From: Virgibacillus subterraneus
Lineage (GTDB): Bacteria > Bacillota > Bacilli > Bacillales > Amphibacillaceae
Direction: 5' to 3'
Length of the DNA: 64,000 nucleotides
Assembly (NCBI RefSeq): GCF_900110695.1
Contig: NZ_FOEH01000004.1
Location: 124,001-188,000 of the forward strand
The notes below the pieces were generated by a model that saw only the letters and a program-made list of their open reading frames with translations, ran no database searches and was not told the origin of the DNA. Below, in pieces: positions 37,134 to 46,818 of this stretch. The position numbers were made by a program, and so were the translations under genes. Every line of letters starts with the position of its first letter. The stretch's first letter is position 1.

Positions 37134-38036
37134 TTAATGTGTTTTACATTTGTCTTGAAGATTTTTTTCTTTTAATACGCTAATCATGGTTTCACCCATT
37201 ACTGCTGGTGTCTCAGCAACTTTAATACCACAATCGTTCATGACACGTATCTTCTCATCTGCTGTACCTTTACCACCAGAGATAATCGCCCCAGCATGAC
37301 CCATACGCTTTCCTGGAGGTGCTGTAGCGCCACCAATAAAGCCTACTACTGGCTTTGTCATATTAGCTTTCACCCACTCAGCAGCTTCTTCTTCCGCAGT
37401 TCCGCCGATTTCACCAATCATAATTACTGCTTCTGTATCTGGGTCATCATTAAATGCTTTTAATACATCAATGAAATCAGTACCATTAACAGGATCTCCA
37501 CCAATACCGACAGCAGAAGATTGTCCATATCCATTTTCTGATAATTGATGCACTGCTTCATAAGTTAATGTTCCAGAACGTGAAACAACACCGATATGTC
37601 CTTTCTTATGAATGTATCCTGGCATAATACCAATTTTACATTCTTCTGGTGTAATAACACCTGGGCAGTTAGGACCTACAAGGCGTGTTTTTTTGCCTTC
37701 CATATACCTTTTTACTTTGACCATATCCATAACAGGAATATGCTCCGTAATACAGATAGCAAGGTCTAAATCAGCATCTACCGCTTCCAGGATTGCATCT
37801 GCAGCAAATGGTGCAGGCACATAAATGACAGAAGCAGTAGCTCCTGTTTCTTCAACTGCATCCTGTACTGTATTAAATACAGGAACCCCTTCTACTTCTG
37901 TACCGCCTTTTTTCGGTGTCACACCGCCAACGATTTTTGTACCATATTCAAGCATTTGTTTTGTATGAAATTTTGCTGTACCACCAGTAATACCTTGGAC
38001 AATTACTTTAGTATCTTTATTTACATATACACTCAT
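37134..38036 (-). CDS. sucD: Succinyl-CoA synthetase alpha subunit
   Basis: A 300-residue subunit that binds CoA and carries the phosphohistidine of succinyl-CoA synthetase (TCA cycle). The CoA-binding Rossmann part holds [18 protein letters not shown], and the active-site histidine is H247 in [14 protein letters not shown]. The ATG at 38036 gives the standard length and follows AAAGGA; the longer frame runs into the intergenic gap. It follows sucC after 66 bases. Confidence 0.97.
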   Translation of the reverse strand: MSVYVNKDTKVIVQGITGGTAKFHTKQMLEYGTKIVGGVTPKKGGTEVEGVPVFNTVQDAVEETGATASVIYVPAPFAADAILEAVDADLDLAICITEHIPVMDMVKVKRYMEGKKTRLVGPNCPGVITPEECKIGIMPGYIHKKGHIGVVSRSGTLTYEAVHQLSENGYGQSSAVGIGGDPVNGTDFIDVLKAFNDDPDTEAVIMIGEIGGTAEEEAAEWVKANMTKPVVGFIGGATAPPGKRMGHAGAIISGGKGTADEKIRVMNDCGIKVAETPAVMGETMISVLKEKNLQDKCKTH

Positions 38037-38102
38037 TTTCGTCCGTCCTTTCTGCACAAAATACGATCATTTTTTCTAATACAGTAGCCTCTTCTATTGA
38101 AC

Positions 38103-39263
38103 CTACTTTACCATAGAGACAATTTTTTCGGCGCCATCAGCCATTGATCCTGCTGACGTAATGTTTAAACCAGATTCGTCGAGTATCTGCTTACCTAACT
38201 TAACGTTAGTTCCTTCCAAACGTACTACAAGCGGCATTTCTAATCCTACTTGTTTAGTCGCTTCTACAACACCTTCAGCAATAACATCACACTTCATAAT
38301 ACCGCCAAAAATGTTAACAAAAATACCTTTTACATTGGAATCGGACAAAATGATTTTAAATGCTTCCGTAACCTTTTCAGCTGTTGCACCGCCCCCAACG
38401 TCAAGGAAGTTAGCGGGGTCGCCGCCGTAATGTTTAATGATATCCATAGTAGACATAGCAAGCCCTGCACCATTAACCATACAACCAATGTTACCATCTA
38501 ATGATACATAACTTAGATCATATTTGGATGCATCAATTTCCTTCTCATCTTCCTCATCCAAATCACGTAACTCAAGGATGTCTTTTTGACGAAACATTGC
38601 ATTATCATCAAAGTTTAATTTGGAATCTAATGCAAGAACCTGTCCATCACCAGTTGTAACAAGCGGATTAATTTCAGCGATAGAGCAATCTTTGTCTACA
38701 AATGCAGTATAAAGACTCATCATAAACTTCGCTGCCTTACCAATTAATTCATCTGGAATATTTATATTAAATGCTAGTCTCCGAGCTTGGTAACCTGAAA
38801 GTCCCACTACTGGATCAATAATTTCCTTGAAAATTTTCTCCGGTGTTTCTGCAGCAACTTCCTCAATTTCTGTACCACCTTCTTCTGATGCCATCATAAC
38901 AACACGAGAAGTAGCACGATCCATTACTAGTCCAACATAATATTCTTTTTGAATATCACAGCCTTCCTCGATAAGAAGACGCTTGACTTCCTTACCTTCT
39001 GGACCAGTTTGGTGTGTAACTAATGTTTTTCCTAAAATTTCATTTGCGTATGTACGCACTTCATCCAAGTTTTTCGCAATTTTCACGCCGCCAGCTTTAC
39101 CCCGACCACCTGCGTGGATTTGTGCTTTAACTACTTTTACGGAACTATCGAGTTTTTCCGCAGCTTCAACTGCTTCGTCTACCGTATATGCAACATGTCC
39201 ATTTGGAACATTTACACCATAGCTTCGCAAAATATCTTTGCCTTGATACTCATGAATGTTCAT
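38103..39263 (-). CDS. sucC: Succinyl-CoA synthetase beta subunit
   Basis: A 386-residue subunit with the ATP-grasp nucleotide-binding domain. Family signatures are [34 protein letters not shown] and the C-terminal CoA-ligase block [17 protein letters not shown]. Length is standard. GGGAGGATGAAAG precedes the ATG. It forms an operon with sucD. Confidence 0.97.
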   Translation of the reverse strand: MNIHEYQGKDILRSYGVNVPNGHVAYTVDEAVEAAEKLDSSVKVVKAQIHAGGRGKAGGVKIAKNLDEVRTYANEILGKTLVTHQTGPEGKEVKRLLIEEGCDIQKEYYVGLVMDRATSRVVMMASEEGGTEIEEVAAETPEKIFKEIIDPVVGLSGYQARRLAFNINIPDELIGKAAKFMMSLYTAFVDKDCSIAEINPLVTTGDGQVLALDSKLNFDDNAMFRQKDILELRDLDEEDEKEIDASKYDLSYVSLDGNIGCMVNGAGLAMSTMDIIKHYGGDPANFLDVGGGATAEKVTEAFKIILSDSNVKGIFVNIFGGIMKCDVIAEGVVEATKQVGLEMPLVVRLEGTNVKLGKQILDESGLNITSAGSMADGAEKIVSMVK

Positions 39264-39297
39264 CTTTCATCCTCCCATCAAAATTCACTGCATTCCT

Positions 39298-39326
39298 ATT
39301 GTATAAAAAAACAACAAATTTCACAA
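39298..39326 (-). promoter_or_regulatory. Sigma-A promoter of sucCD
   Basis: On the minus strand TTGTGA (39321-39326) and TACAAT (39298-39303) are separated by 17 bases, about 35 bases before the sucC start. I see no clear CcpA (cre) site around it. Confidence 0.6.
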
Positions 39327-39474
39327 CAATAAGTGATTATTAGACAAAATTGACAGAAACTGATCTGAGATGTACCGAGAGTGCTCAGCATTGCAGGTAG
39401 TTGCAGTTATAAAGGATATCAACTTTTTTCACGGGCACAAACTACCTTTCATTATTATAATCGAATATCAATCG

Positions 39475-39518
39475 AAAAAAGTGTCATAATATTTTATTAA
39501 AATATATGACACTTTTTA
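39475..39518 (-). terminator. Terminator after ylqH
   Basis: AGTGTCATA and TATGACACT form a perfect 9-bp stem with a 16-base AT loop. It is flanked by A and U runs on both strands, so it may work in both directions. Confidence 0.75.
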
Positions 39519-39557
39519 TGGTCGGCAAACGATTGTAATTATAAGATAAGTATTTAG

Positions 39558-39839
39558 CTAATTTTTGTTAGAATTTGCTACATTTTGGTCTGTTTTGTAG
39601 ACAAATGCGAACACTTCAGCAACTGCTTGATACAATTCTTCAGGAATAGTTTCATTTATGTTAAGTTCTGCCAAAAGCTCAACTAATGAGGAATCTTCCT
39701 GAACAGGAACATTATTTTCCTTGGCTTTTTCTATAATACTTTCTGCTATGAGTCCTTTTCCAGTTGCAGTTACTTTTGGTGCATGCTCATGATTCTGGTC
39801 ATACCTTAATGCTGCGGCTTTATTTCTTTTTTCAGTCAT
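39558..39839 (-). CDS. ylqH: YlqH, FlhB C-terminal-domain-like protein
   Basis: A 93-residue protein homologous to the cytosolic C-terminal part of FlhB (residues after the NPTH cleavage site), and the same length as B. subtilis YlqH. Shared features include AAALRYD, KGLIAESIIEKAKENNVPV and IPEELYQAVAEVFAFVYK, which match FlhB's IPEEFYQAVAEMLAYVYR. The NPTH motif itself is absent. It overlaps ylqG by 4 bases (start in GTATGA). A role in an alternative or supporting export function is inference. Confidence 0.88.
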   Translation of the reverse strand: MTEKRNKAAALRYDQNHEHAPKVTATGKGLIAESIIEKAKENNVPVQEDSSLVELLAELNINETIPEELYQAVAEVFAFVYKTDQNVANSNKN

Positions 39840-41620
39840 ACCCAATAATCCACTCCCTGATAGGAATTCTGATACGCTGTTTTGAGCTTATCATTATCTG
39901 TGTGATTGTTTTCATGAATTGGTTTAATAGTAATAGTTGAAAGCTTATAATTTAATGACTCCAGTCCTTCTTTCAACATTGGTTTAAGGGAAGTAGAGTA
40001 ATCAGCGATTTCACCTTGATCATTATATATGGTTATAGCTACAGCACGTTTTTGAATATTCATGTCAATAATGGTTTCCTTTAGATGTGCTAGTTCCAAA
40101 TAAAATATTATTCGACAAAAATCAGGGTTTATTTTCCCGTTCTCAGACTTTTTCCCCTCGAATTCTAGTTGCATATCATTAGGTAAATCTAATTTTTCAG
40201 CCGGAATCTGTAAGCTTGCTTGAAGAAAATTGGTTGTGTCATTTACCGACTGTATTTGCATTCCATTTATAAAGTTCAATAATTGTTGTGAACGATCCTG
40301 AACAGTCCCCTCCGATTGCTGCAGGATTTGCATAAGCATCGATTTAATTGTAGCTGTTTGCTGTTGTCCCATATTATTTGCAAGCTGATTCTCATAGTTC
40401 AGTCCAGTAAATCGCAATACTTGTTGTAATTGACCTAAAAATTGTTCCTTTGGAGAAGAATTAAGAAACGATTCACCTAGTTTCATCGTTGTTAAAGTAC
40501 GCTCTATGTTTGTGTAAGTATCGCTGCTTGCCATCGTTTGTAATACAGTAAGAAGTTGACGCATTTGTGCTGGATTATTCTCTATGAGCTTTGTTAGTTG
40601 TTGCTGCTGAGTCCCTGAGATAATAGGCATTAAAGACTTGCTTATCTGCTGTTTCAGTTGGGCAAATTCCTGCCCTGGCAATGTTGTATTGTTTGCAGTG
40701 GCAGTTTCAACAGAAAGTCCCCAAGTTTGAACAATTGCCTTTGATGTGGCCCTTATATTAGTACTATTACCACTCATTTGTTCTAGCAATCTAATTGCTT
40801 TAGTATTGCTTAACTCAAATGGTAATATTGCATGGTTACCTGAAGCAAGATTATTTTGTCTTGAAAAAGCTGCCCATTCTGACTTCCAAGCAGAAAACTC
40901 AACATTTGCATCTACAGCTCCAGAGCTTTTTAGCACATTAAAGAGTTGTTGGTTATTAGTGGCAGCTTGACTTATGATTTGCCTTACTACCTGATTAGGT
41001 CGTTCAGTCAATTGACTGATTCGATTAATTAAATTCTGATGGAGCTGAGTTTGATTAGGATCTTGTCTTAACTGCTGCAACAATGACTTCATTTGGTCTG
41101 TCATTCCAGTCTTGTTTGTTGCAGCCAATGCTTGATAAACCGAGTCTGTTATTGGTAATCTTGCCGAAATCATTTCTTTCACTATTTGCTGGGTATTATA
41201 TTTATTTTGTGCGCCATCCAACTGCTGGAATGCCTTTTGTATTTGCTCTTTTGAAAACGGTATCTTTTCACTAATTAAAGACTGCATAAGTGCAACATTA
41301 GTCTTAGTGGGTTTAAGACCAAGTTGCCGTATTAGACTCACCATATTTGTATTAGACTGATTTTTTAATTGTTCTCCAATTACTTTTAAATGAATAACAT
41401 TATCTGATGCTTGAACTTGAAAATGATACTTTCCACCAACAGCCAAAGAGGCTTCTAATTGAGCGATCATTTTTTGTGTTCCAAGCTGAATTTGTGCTTT
41501 ATTATCCGGGAATAATTTAACAATTTTTCCTTGAACAATTTGCCCTGGTCTTAAGGTTTGTGTGGAATTAGAAACCTGAGATGAAGTTATTCGCTGTCCT
41601 GATAAATGTTGAATACTCAT
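39836..41620 (-). CDS. ylqG: YlqG, FliK-like protein
   Basis: A protein of about 594 residues, rich in Gln, Thr and Asn. The N-terminus (LRPGQIVQGKIVKLFPDNKA) looks like an OB-fold-like segment (about 25-90). Repetitive helical sequence fills the middle and the C-terminus contains a FliK-C-like segment (about 495-560: PDFCRIIFYLELAHLKETI, MNIQKRAVAITIYN). With ylqH it forms a pair resembling FliK and FlhB-C, outside the flagellar operon. The ATG at 41620 follows GGAGGGGGG. Function is unknown. Confidence 0.82.
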   Translation of the reverse strand: MSIQHLSGQRITSSQVSNSTQTLRPGQIVQGKIVKLFPDNKAQIQLGTQKMIAQLEASLAVGGKYHFQVQASDNVIHLKVIGEQLKNQSNTNMVSLIRQLGLKPTKTNVALMQSLISEKIPFSKEQIQKAFQQLDGAQNKYNTQQIVKEMISARLPITDSVYQALAATNKTGMTDQMKSLLQQLRQDPNQTQLHQNLINRISQLTERPNQVVRQIISQAATNNQQLFNVLKSSGAVDANVEFSAWKSEWAAFSRQNNLASGNHAILPFELSNTKAIRLLEQMSGNSTNIRATSKAIVQTWGLSVETATANNTTLPGQEFAQLKQQISKSLMPIISGTQQQQLTKLIENNPAQMRQLLTVLQTMASSDTYTNIERTLTTMKLGESFLNSSPKEQFLGQLQQVLRFTGLNYENQLANNMGQQQTATIKSMLMQILQQSEGTVQDRSQQLLNFINGMQIQSVNDTTNFLQASLQIPAEKLDLPNDMQLEFEGKKSENGKINPDFCRIIFYLELAHLKETIIDMNIQKRAVAITIYNDQGEIADYSTSLKPMLKEGLESLNYKLSTITIKPIHENNHTDNDKLKTAYQNSYQGVDYWV

Positions 41621-41682
41621 AGAAAGCCCCCCTCCATCAATCAATTAAGCGCATTTCGTAAAACATACAGGTCTTTAACCGT

Positions 41683-42136
41683 CGCAGTTGATATAAACTG
41701 TGAAGTAACATGGCAAAATAGCAGAGTGATTCGTCATCGCTTCGGAAATACATTCCGCTGGGTTTTGCTCAATTATTCAAAAAAATAAATGCATATTGTG
41801 ATGATATAAACAAGATTTTAGACCATCTAAACCAGCAGTTGGAATATGCGAGACTCCTGTGGGACAGCGATCCTAAGAGCCCCCACAGGGAGCGTTCTTT
41901 GCGAGCGAGGCAGACTAAGTACGCCTCGTCCTGTGGCAACGTCTGCACTGGCACGTCCTATGCGTTGGAGGCTCGTGGTGAGCCCACGGATAGGGAAGAA
42001 ACTGTGAAAGCATAAACTTGAACAGATGTCGCCTTTGTACCCGGAGTGGTGAAAGCGAGTATATTCCAACTTCGCGGTTAGTGAGCCTCACTAAATGATA
42101 TTAATCGAATCTATGTCGCAGTTTATATCAACTACG
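41683..42136. mobile_element. MITE-like repeat element D2 with 21-bp terminal inverted repeats
   Basis: A non-coding element of about 454 bases between rnhB and ylqG. The ends are inverted repeats: 41683-41703 (CGCAGTTGATATAAACTGTGA) matches the reverse complement of 42116-42136 at 19 of 21 positions. An inner 11-bp inverted repeat (AGTTGGAATAT, 41836-41846 and 42061-42071 reversed) bounds the GC-rich body, which matches D1 in reverse. TTAGTGAGCCTCACTAA (42078-42094) is a perfect hairpin. Between the left ends lies CGGAAATACATTCCG, resembling E-family ends. No transposase is encoded; an 80-codon open frame inside is not considered real. Confidence 0.7.
41910..41946 (-). other. Covarying hairpin module, copy 3 (in D2)
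   Basis: On the minus strand: outer GCAGAC, GTT, inner GCC, loop ACAGGACGA, inner GGC, GTACTTA, outer GTCTGC. The outer 6-bp stem is perfect. The inner stem is shorter than in D1 because of one base change. Confidence 0.55.
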
Positions 42137-42185
42137 CTATGATTTCGTTATTTTGATAATGCAACAATCTTTTAGATAACGGTTA

Positions 42186-42956
42186 TTAGTTAATAGCATT
42201 TCTTACAGGTGCATACGACTTTCGATGATAGGGAGATATGCCGTGTTCTGTTAACATCTCCATATGATGCTTCGTGCCGTACCCCATATTAGATTTGAAT
42301 TCATAGACAGGGTAATTCTTATGTAATTCCTTCATTAAATTATCACGAGTAACCTTTGCCAAAATACTTGCAGCAGCAATAGTTATGCTTTCTTGATCAC
42401 CCTTTATAATGGGTTCAGAGGTACATGGTAAATTTTCAAGTGATACGGCATCAAGTAATACATGATCCGGTTTTGGATTCAATTGGTTTATAGCATCATA
42501 CATTGCAAGTTTCGTAGCTTCGTAGATATTGACCTGGTCGATTTTTTGGCTGCTTATAATGGATATTCCATAACTAACCGCCTGATTCTTTAAAATACTA
42601 AAGAACTTGTTTCTTGTGGACTCATTCAGCTGTTTGGAATCGTTTAATCCAAGCAATTCAAATTCCCTTGGTAAAATAACGGAAGCGGCTACAACAGGGC
42701 CCGCAAGTGGTCCGCGACCAGCTTCATCAACACCAGCTATATACTGGCAGCCATTCGCATAGCAGTTTTTCTCATACCGGGACATTTGCACAAAGTTCTG
42801 TTTTATTTTCTGTTCTCTTAGTTTTTGGCGTTCATACTGTTTAATGAGTTTCTGAACTCCTTTTCGCTCGTCCTTTTTCAAATCATTTACAAATGATTCA
42901 TCAACCTTTTCAGTTTCAAATAGCTTTTTTATCATAGCAATCGATTTATGTTCCAT
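42186..42956 (-). CDS. rnhB: Ribonuclease HII
   Basis: A 256-residue enzyme that removes ribonucleotides embedded in DNA. The active-site acidic residues include D77 and E78 in AGVDEAGRGPLAGPV and the aspartate of LLDAVS. The N-terminal helical extension (about 1-65) is typical of Bacillus RNase HII. AAGGTG precedes the ATG. The downstream gene ylqG is separated from it by the D2 element. Confidence 0.96.
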   Translation of the reverse strand: MEHKSIAMIKKLFETEKVDESFVNDLKKDERKGVQKLIKQYERQKLREQKIKQNFVQMSRYEKNCYANGCQYIAGVDEAGRGPLAGPVVAASVILPREFELLGLNDSKQLNESTRNKFFSILKNQAVSYGISIISSQKIDQVNIYEATKLAMYDAINQLNPKPDHVLLDAVSLENLPCTSEPIIKGDQESITIAAASILAKVTRDNLMKELHKNYPVYEFKSNMGYGTKHHMEMLTEHGISPYHRKSYAPVRNAIN

Positions 42957-43037
42957 TTAATCACCTTTTTCTATTTCTTTATATCGGCTGTTTCCCTGAA
43001 AAAGTGAAAAGTGACATCATCAATAGATGTATGCCAC

Positions 43038-43886
43038 TTAACTTTCAGGTGTTTCAAGTGTGATGTCGCCAAGTTTACCGGTCCTCAGATCACGTATTAC
43101 CAAATCCGATACTTTTTCAAAATTTACGTTTCCGCCACTTTCCAATGCACCACGCTGTTTTCCAATAGATACAAATATCTCCCACATATCTTCCATATCA
43201 GGTTCAATTGTATAGCGCTCTTCAAGCTGTTTGGGGTAATGCTCTTGCATATATTTAATAACGAATGCTACGATATCCTGCAACGATAGGAGTTGATCCT
43301 TAATCGTACCAATAGCTGCTAATCGATAGCCAACTATTTCATCTTCAAATTTAGGCCACAAAATTCCCGGTGTATCAAGTAACTCAAAGTCTTTTTTTAC
43401 TTTAATCCATAGCTGGTGCTTTGTTACTCCTGGCTTGTCACCAGTTTTTGCAATCTTTTTATTTGCGAGACGATTAATTAAAGTAGACTTACCTACATTT
43501 GGAATACCGATTATCATTGCCCGGGCCGGCCGTGGCTGAATACCTTTTTTTCTTAGTTTTTCCATTTTTTCTTGACCTAGCTCTTTACCTAATTGGATTA
43601 CTCGTTTCAAGTCAGCCTTATCATTCACGTTAATTGCTATCGCATACACGTTTTGTTCTTTAAAATAAGAGATCCATCTATCCGTTTCACGATTATCTGC
43701 TAAATCTCTTTTCATCAGAACAATCATTTTAGGCTTGTTTTGTAAGACTTGTTGCAGCATTGGGTTTTGTGAAGATAATGGGGCTCTGGCATCAACTAGC
43801 TCCATTACGAAATCAACTAACTTTAATTTCTCTTCGACTTCACGTCTTGCTTTTGCCATATGCCCTGGGAACCATTGTATAGTCAT
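43038..43886 (-). CDS. rbgA: Ribosome biogenesis GTPase RbgA (YlqF)
   Basis: A 282-residue, circularly permuted GTPase that completes late 50S assembly. Motif order is G4 (KRDL at 59-62), then G1 (GIPNVGKST around 127-135), then G3 (DTPG), followed by an ANTAR-like C-domain. The N-terminus IQWFPGHMAKARREV is diagnostic. It follows lepB after 12 bases. Confidence 0.96.
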   Translation of the reverse strand: MTIQWFPGHMAKARREVEEKLKLVDFVMELVDARAPLSSQNPMLQQVLQNKPKMIVLMKRDLADNRETDRWISYFKEQNVYAIAINVNDKADLKRVIQLGKELGQEKMEKLRKKGIQPRPARAMIIGIPNVGKSTLINRLANKKIAKTGDKPGVTKHQLWIKVKKDFELLDTPGILWPKFEDEIVGYRLAAIGTIKDQLLSLQDIVAFVIKYMQEHYPKQLEERYTIEPDMEDMWEIFVSIGKQRGALESGGNVNFEKVSDLVIRDLRTGKLGDITLETPES

Positions 43887-43898
43887 TGTTTTATCACC

Positions 43899-44459
43899 TT
43901 ATTTACTTATAGTCTGCATTCTGTCAAATGGCCAGTATATTAAACTTGTTTTTCCAACAATTTGATCCATGGGTATTAGACCTAACATACGGCTATCTGT
44001 TGAGTTGTTACGATTATCCCCTAACACAAGCACATGATCTTCAGGAATCTGTTTATATTCACCGGGAAGCTCTTCAAGCTTAAATTCACTTGTTAAAGAA
44101 TTAGTAGACATTCTATTTTGTTTTTGTGCTGTCAGAAATGGTTCCTTGACCTCTTCTCCATTGATATACAATACATCATCGTCAACAGCAACGTGTTCAC
44201 CAGGTAATCCGATAATCCGTTTTATGAAATCCTTTTGGTCTGAAGCATGGAAAACAACTATATCAAACCGTTTTGGCTCATCTATATCATATAAAAATTT
44301 ATTAACAATCATTTGGTCCCGATCATGCAATGTAGGCATCATGGATGGACCATCTACAACAATTGGGGCAAAAAAGAACGTTCGGACAATAAAGGCTAAT
44401 GCAAAAGCAATTAGTAAAGCCTTTATCCAGTCAAACCATTCACTTTTCTGTTTAGCCAT
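43899..44459 (-). CDS. lepB: Type I signal peptidase
   Basis: A 186-residue membrane peptidase that cleaves secretory signal peptides. One N-terminal membrane helix (about 11-30) is followed by catalytic S39 (DGPSMMPTL) and K80 (DFIKRIIGLPGE); the later GDNRNNSTDSR block is present. Single-helix architecture is of the SipS/T type. The ATG at 44459 follows GGAGGGGAA; the longer frame lies in the leader. It sits between rplS and rbgA. Confidence 0.95.
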   Translation of the reverse strand: MAKQKSEWFDWIKALLIAFALAFIVRTFFFAPIVVDGPSMMPTLHDRDQMIVNKFLYDIDEPKRFDIVVFHASDQKDFIKRIIGLPGEHVAVDDDVLYINGEEVKEPFLTAQKQNRMSTNSLTSEFKLEELPGEYKQIPEDHVLVLGDNRNNSTDSRMLGLIPMDQIVGKTSLIYWPFDRMQTISK

Positions 44460-44553
44460 ATATTCCCCTCCGACAACAGCTATATGTATTATAGTATTAT
44501 TTATTACCTTTATTATATCATTTAACATTAAAATTAGTACTTGTATTTAAAGT

Positions 44554-44590
44554 AAAAAGGAGCTTGCACACATGGGCCAAGCTCCTTTCC
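44554..44590 (-). terminator. Terminator after rplS
   Basis: AAAGGAGCTTG and CAAGCTCCTTT form a perfect 11-bp stem with an 11-base loop; the minus-strand stem ends in a U-rich tail. It lies 15 bases past the rplS stop and isolates rplS from lepB. Confidence 0.85.
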
Positions 44591-44604
44591 AATAATGTTG
44601 ACTA

Positions 44605-44949
44605 TTATCTGCGTTCTTTAATACGTGCTGCTTTACCACGTAAATTACGTAGATAGTATAGTTTTGCACGTCGAACAATACCACGACGAGAAACTTCAAT
44701 TTTCGCAACGCGAGGTGAATGTACTGGGAATGTACGTTCAACACCAACACCGTAAGAAATTTTTCTTACTGTAAATGTTTCACTGATTCCTCCGTTTTGG
44801 CGTTTAATTACAACACCTTCGAAAACCTGAATACGTTCACGTGTTCCTTCGACAACTTTAACGTGTACTTTAACAGTGTCTCCTGGGCGAAACTCAGGAT
44901 GATCAGTGCGAAGTTGCTCTTTTGTAATGTCTGCAATTAATTGTTGCAT
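44605..44949 (-). CDS. rplS: 50S ribosomal protein L19
   Basis: A 114-residue ribosomal protein at the 30S-50S interface. Conserved segments are [32 protein letters not shown] and the basic C-terminus with RRAKLYYLR. Length is standard. GGAGTGAAGTAGG precedes the ATG. It is preceded by an L19-type leader. Confidence 0.97.
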   Translation of the reverse strand: MQQLIADITKEQLRTDHPEFRPGDTVKVHVKVVEGTRERIQVFEGVVIKRQNGGISETFTVRKISYGVGVERTFPVHSPRVAKIEVSRRGIVRRAKLYYLRNLRGKAARIKERR

Positions 44950-45045
44950 CCTACTTCACTCCTTCCAAACCAATGCTCATATCTCGCTAAGGGACAGCGG
45001 AACACCGTTTATACGACTTAAGTATCCTACTTAAGCACAACAGTA
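44950..45045 (-). promoter_or_regulatory. L19 leader (ribosomal protein autoregulation)
   Basis: The rplS 5' UTR is about 95 nt long. In order on the minus strand it holds a perfect 8-bp hairpin (CTTAAGTA/TACTTAAG), then ACGGTGTTCCGCTGTCCCTTAGCGAG with a CGCT/AGCG pairing, then the ribosome binding site. Position and pattern fit the L19 leader family of Bacillales, in which L19 is thought to bind its own mRNA. The assignment is by context and memory, not by a covariance search. Confidence 0.6.
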
Positions 45046-45074
45046 AATATACCATATTGATATAATGAGTTCAA
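45046..45074 (-). promoter_or_regulatory. Sigma-A promoter of rplS
   Basis: On the minus strand TTGAAC (45069-45074) and TATATT (45046-45051) are 17 bases apart. The -35 lies just past the trmD stop, so rplS is transcribed separately with the L19 leader. Confidence 0.7.
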
Positions 45075-45084
45075 CTATATTTTT

Positions 45085-45816
45085 CTATTTATTATTAAAT
45101 TCATTCCATATTTTAGTGTCTTCATCGGATAAAGAGTGTTTATCAATTAATTCACGTCGTCTTTCATATGTCCGTTTCAATGATTCTTTCCTGCGCCATG
45201 ATTCTATTTTAGCATGGTCACCAGACAACAGAATATCTGGAACTTTCATACCTCGAAAGTTAGCTGGACGAGTGTAATGTGGATGTTCCAATAAGCCAGT
45301 TGAAAAAGAGTCGTCAGGTGCAGATTCTTTATTACCTAGCACATCAGGTAATAAGCGAACAACACTGTCGATAACAACCATAGCGCCAAGTTCTCCACCG
45401 GTAAGCACATAATCACCTATGGAAATTTCATCGGTGACGAGCTGTTCTCTGATCCGTTCATCGTACCCCTCATAATGACCACAAATAAATACAAGATGCT
45501 CTTCTTTTGCTAGCTCCTCGGCTTTTTTCTGATTATAAGGTTCACCCTGTGGACACATAAGTACAATTCGTGGCTTTGTTGGCCTTTCCTTAACAACTGC
45601 TTCAACAGCATCAAATACAGGTTGTGGAGTTAACACCATACCTGCTCCTCCACCATATGGGTAGTCATCGACTTTATAATGTTTATCTTGGCTATAATCA
45701 CGAAAGTTTATTAGGTTATAGCTAAATTTATCTTTTTCATATGCTTTTTTAAGAATCGAAGAATTAAAAACTCCGGACAACATTTCAGGAAATAAGGTCA
45801 ATACATCAATATGCAT
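45085..45816 (-). CDS. trmD: tRNA (guanine-N1)-methyltransferase TrmD
   Basis: A 243-residue trefoil-knot methyltransferase that makes m1G37 in tRNA and so keeps the reading frame. Conserved blocks are [22 protein letters not shown] and [15 protein letters not shown]. It overlaps rimM by one base. Confidence 0.97.
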   Translation of the reverse strand: MHIDVLTLFPEMLSGVFNSSILKKAYEKDKFSYNLINFRDYSQDKHYKVDDYPYGGGAGMVLTPQPVFDAVEAVVKERPTKPRIVLMCPQGEPYNQKKAEELAKEEHLVFICGHYEGYDERIREQLVTDEISIGDYVLTGGELGAMVVIDSVVRLLPDVLGNKESAPDDSFSTGLLEHPHYTRPANFRGMKVPDILLSGDHAKIESWRRKESLKRTYERRRELIDKHSLSDEDTKIWNEFNNK

Positions 45817-46331
45817 TAGTCCAGCAGTCCTTCCATTGGTTCGATAATCACTTTATTAGCTGCCACATCAACCTGCTTGACAATTTCTTCAATATAGGGA
45901 ATGAGGACGTCTTTCCCCTTTTCTTGTTTCATAACCCATACATCATTTGCTCCCGGTGACAAAATTTCTTTAATTACTCCGATTTTTTCACCACTAAGCA
46001 AATAAACATCACAGCCAATAATTTCGTGGTAATAGTATTCATCTTCTTCCAGGTCGGTTAATTGACCTTCCGTTATTTTCAAAAATGCACCTTTATAATG
46101 CTCAACATCGCTAATGTTGTCGATTCCTTTAAATTGAAGAAGATCAAACCCCTTATGTACACGATGTGAATTTATTTCCAATTCAATAGGAGCTTCGTTT
46201 TCTTTCACTAAAAATAATGTTCCTCCAACTTCAAACCGTTCATCAAAATCACTGATACGAAGTACTTTTACTTCGCCTCTTATACCATGTGTGTTTATTA
46301 TTTTACCTACATTAAACATCTTTTCAGTCAT
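45816..46331 (-). CDS. rimM: 16S rRNA processing protein RimM
   Basis: A 171-residue 30S maturation factor that binds S19. It has an N-terminal beta-barrel ([17 protein letters not shown]) and a C-terminal PRC-barrel (about 95-170, [30 protein letters not shown]). It is coupled to trmD by a one-base overlap. Confidence 0.96.
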   Translation of the reverse strand: MTEKMFNVGKIINTHGIRGEVKVLRISDFDERFEVGGTLFLVKENEAPIELEINSHRVHKGFDLLQFKGIDNISDVEHYKGAFLKITEGQLTDLEEDEYYYHEIIGCDVYLLSGEKIGVIKEILSPGANDVWVMKQEKGKDVLIPYIEEIVKQVDVAANKVIIEPMEGLLD

Positions 46332-46342
46332 AATTTCACCTG

Positions 46343-46732
46343 CTACTCATCAATTCGAATAACGATGTCATCTTCAATAACAATCGCTGTTTCTTCCATA
46401 ATCTCATTCCAATGCGATCCAACTTTCACTTCAACAAGAGATTCAACTTCTTTTTCCGTAATTTCACTGCCTATTTCCAGCATATCCAACTGTTCGATCT
46501 TAAAATCAAGCAATTTAATCTTTTCCTTGCGATTTTTAACTTCCTGCTGAAATCGCTGAGAAAGTTCTTGTTTTGATACGCCTGTTTTATTTTGTAATTT
46601 ACGTTGTTCAAACAGGAGCTGTTGACACTCTTGTTCAAGTCGCATTTTATGATTATAAAAATTTTTGTGCAATTTTGCTTTGCTTTTGTCGGTAATAACT
46701 TGCTTTATGAGAACCTTCTTTATTATTTGCAC
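46343..46732 (-). CDS. ylqD: YlqD-family protein, function unknown
   Basis: A 129-residue protein. A long charged coiled coil (about 25-85) is followed by a small beta-rich C-domain ([22 protein letters not shown]). It matches YlqD of B. subtilis in place and layout; its role is unknown. The start is GTG at 46732, 5 bases after GAGGAA. It lies 11 bases before rimM and has no link to khpA, which ends in a terminator. Confidence 0.88.
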   Translation of the reverse strand: MQIIKKVLIKQVITDKSKAKLHKNFYNHKMRLEQECQQLLFEQRKLQNKTGVSKQELSQRFQQEVKNRKEKIKLLDFKIEQLDMLEIGSEITEKEVESLVEVKVGSHWNEIMEETAIVIEDDIVIRIDE

Positions 46733-46786
46733 TACTGTTCCTCGCTCTCCTAAACAGTCTTGGTACAGAAAATAATGAATTAGATG

Positions 46787-46818
46787 TGGAAAAAGGGAAA
46801 GGTATCCCCTCTCCCTTT
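46787..46818 (-). terminator. Terminator after khpA
   Basis: On the minus strand AAAGGGAGAGG pairs with CCTTTCCCTTT (one mismatch), followed by UUUUCC. The stem begins at the khpA stop codon. Confidence 0.7.

Noticed and set aside
41827-42069. 80-codon open frame on the minus strand between rnhB and ylqG
   Set aside because: It is inside element D2. Proteins like this are probably widespread misannotations of the repeat; composition (many Arg, Ser, Leu) and lack of a start site argue against coding.
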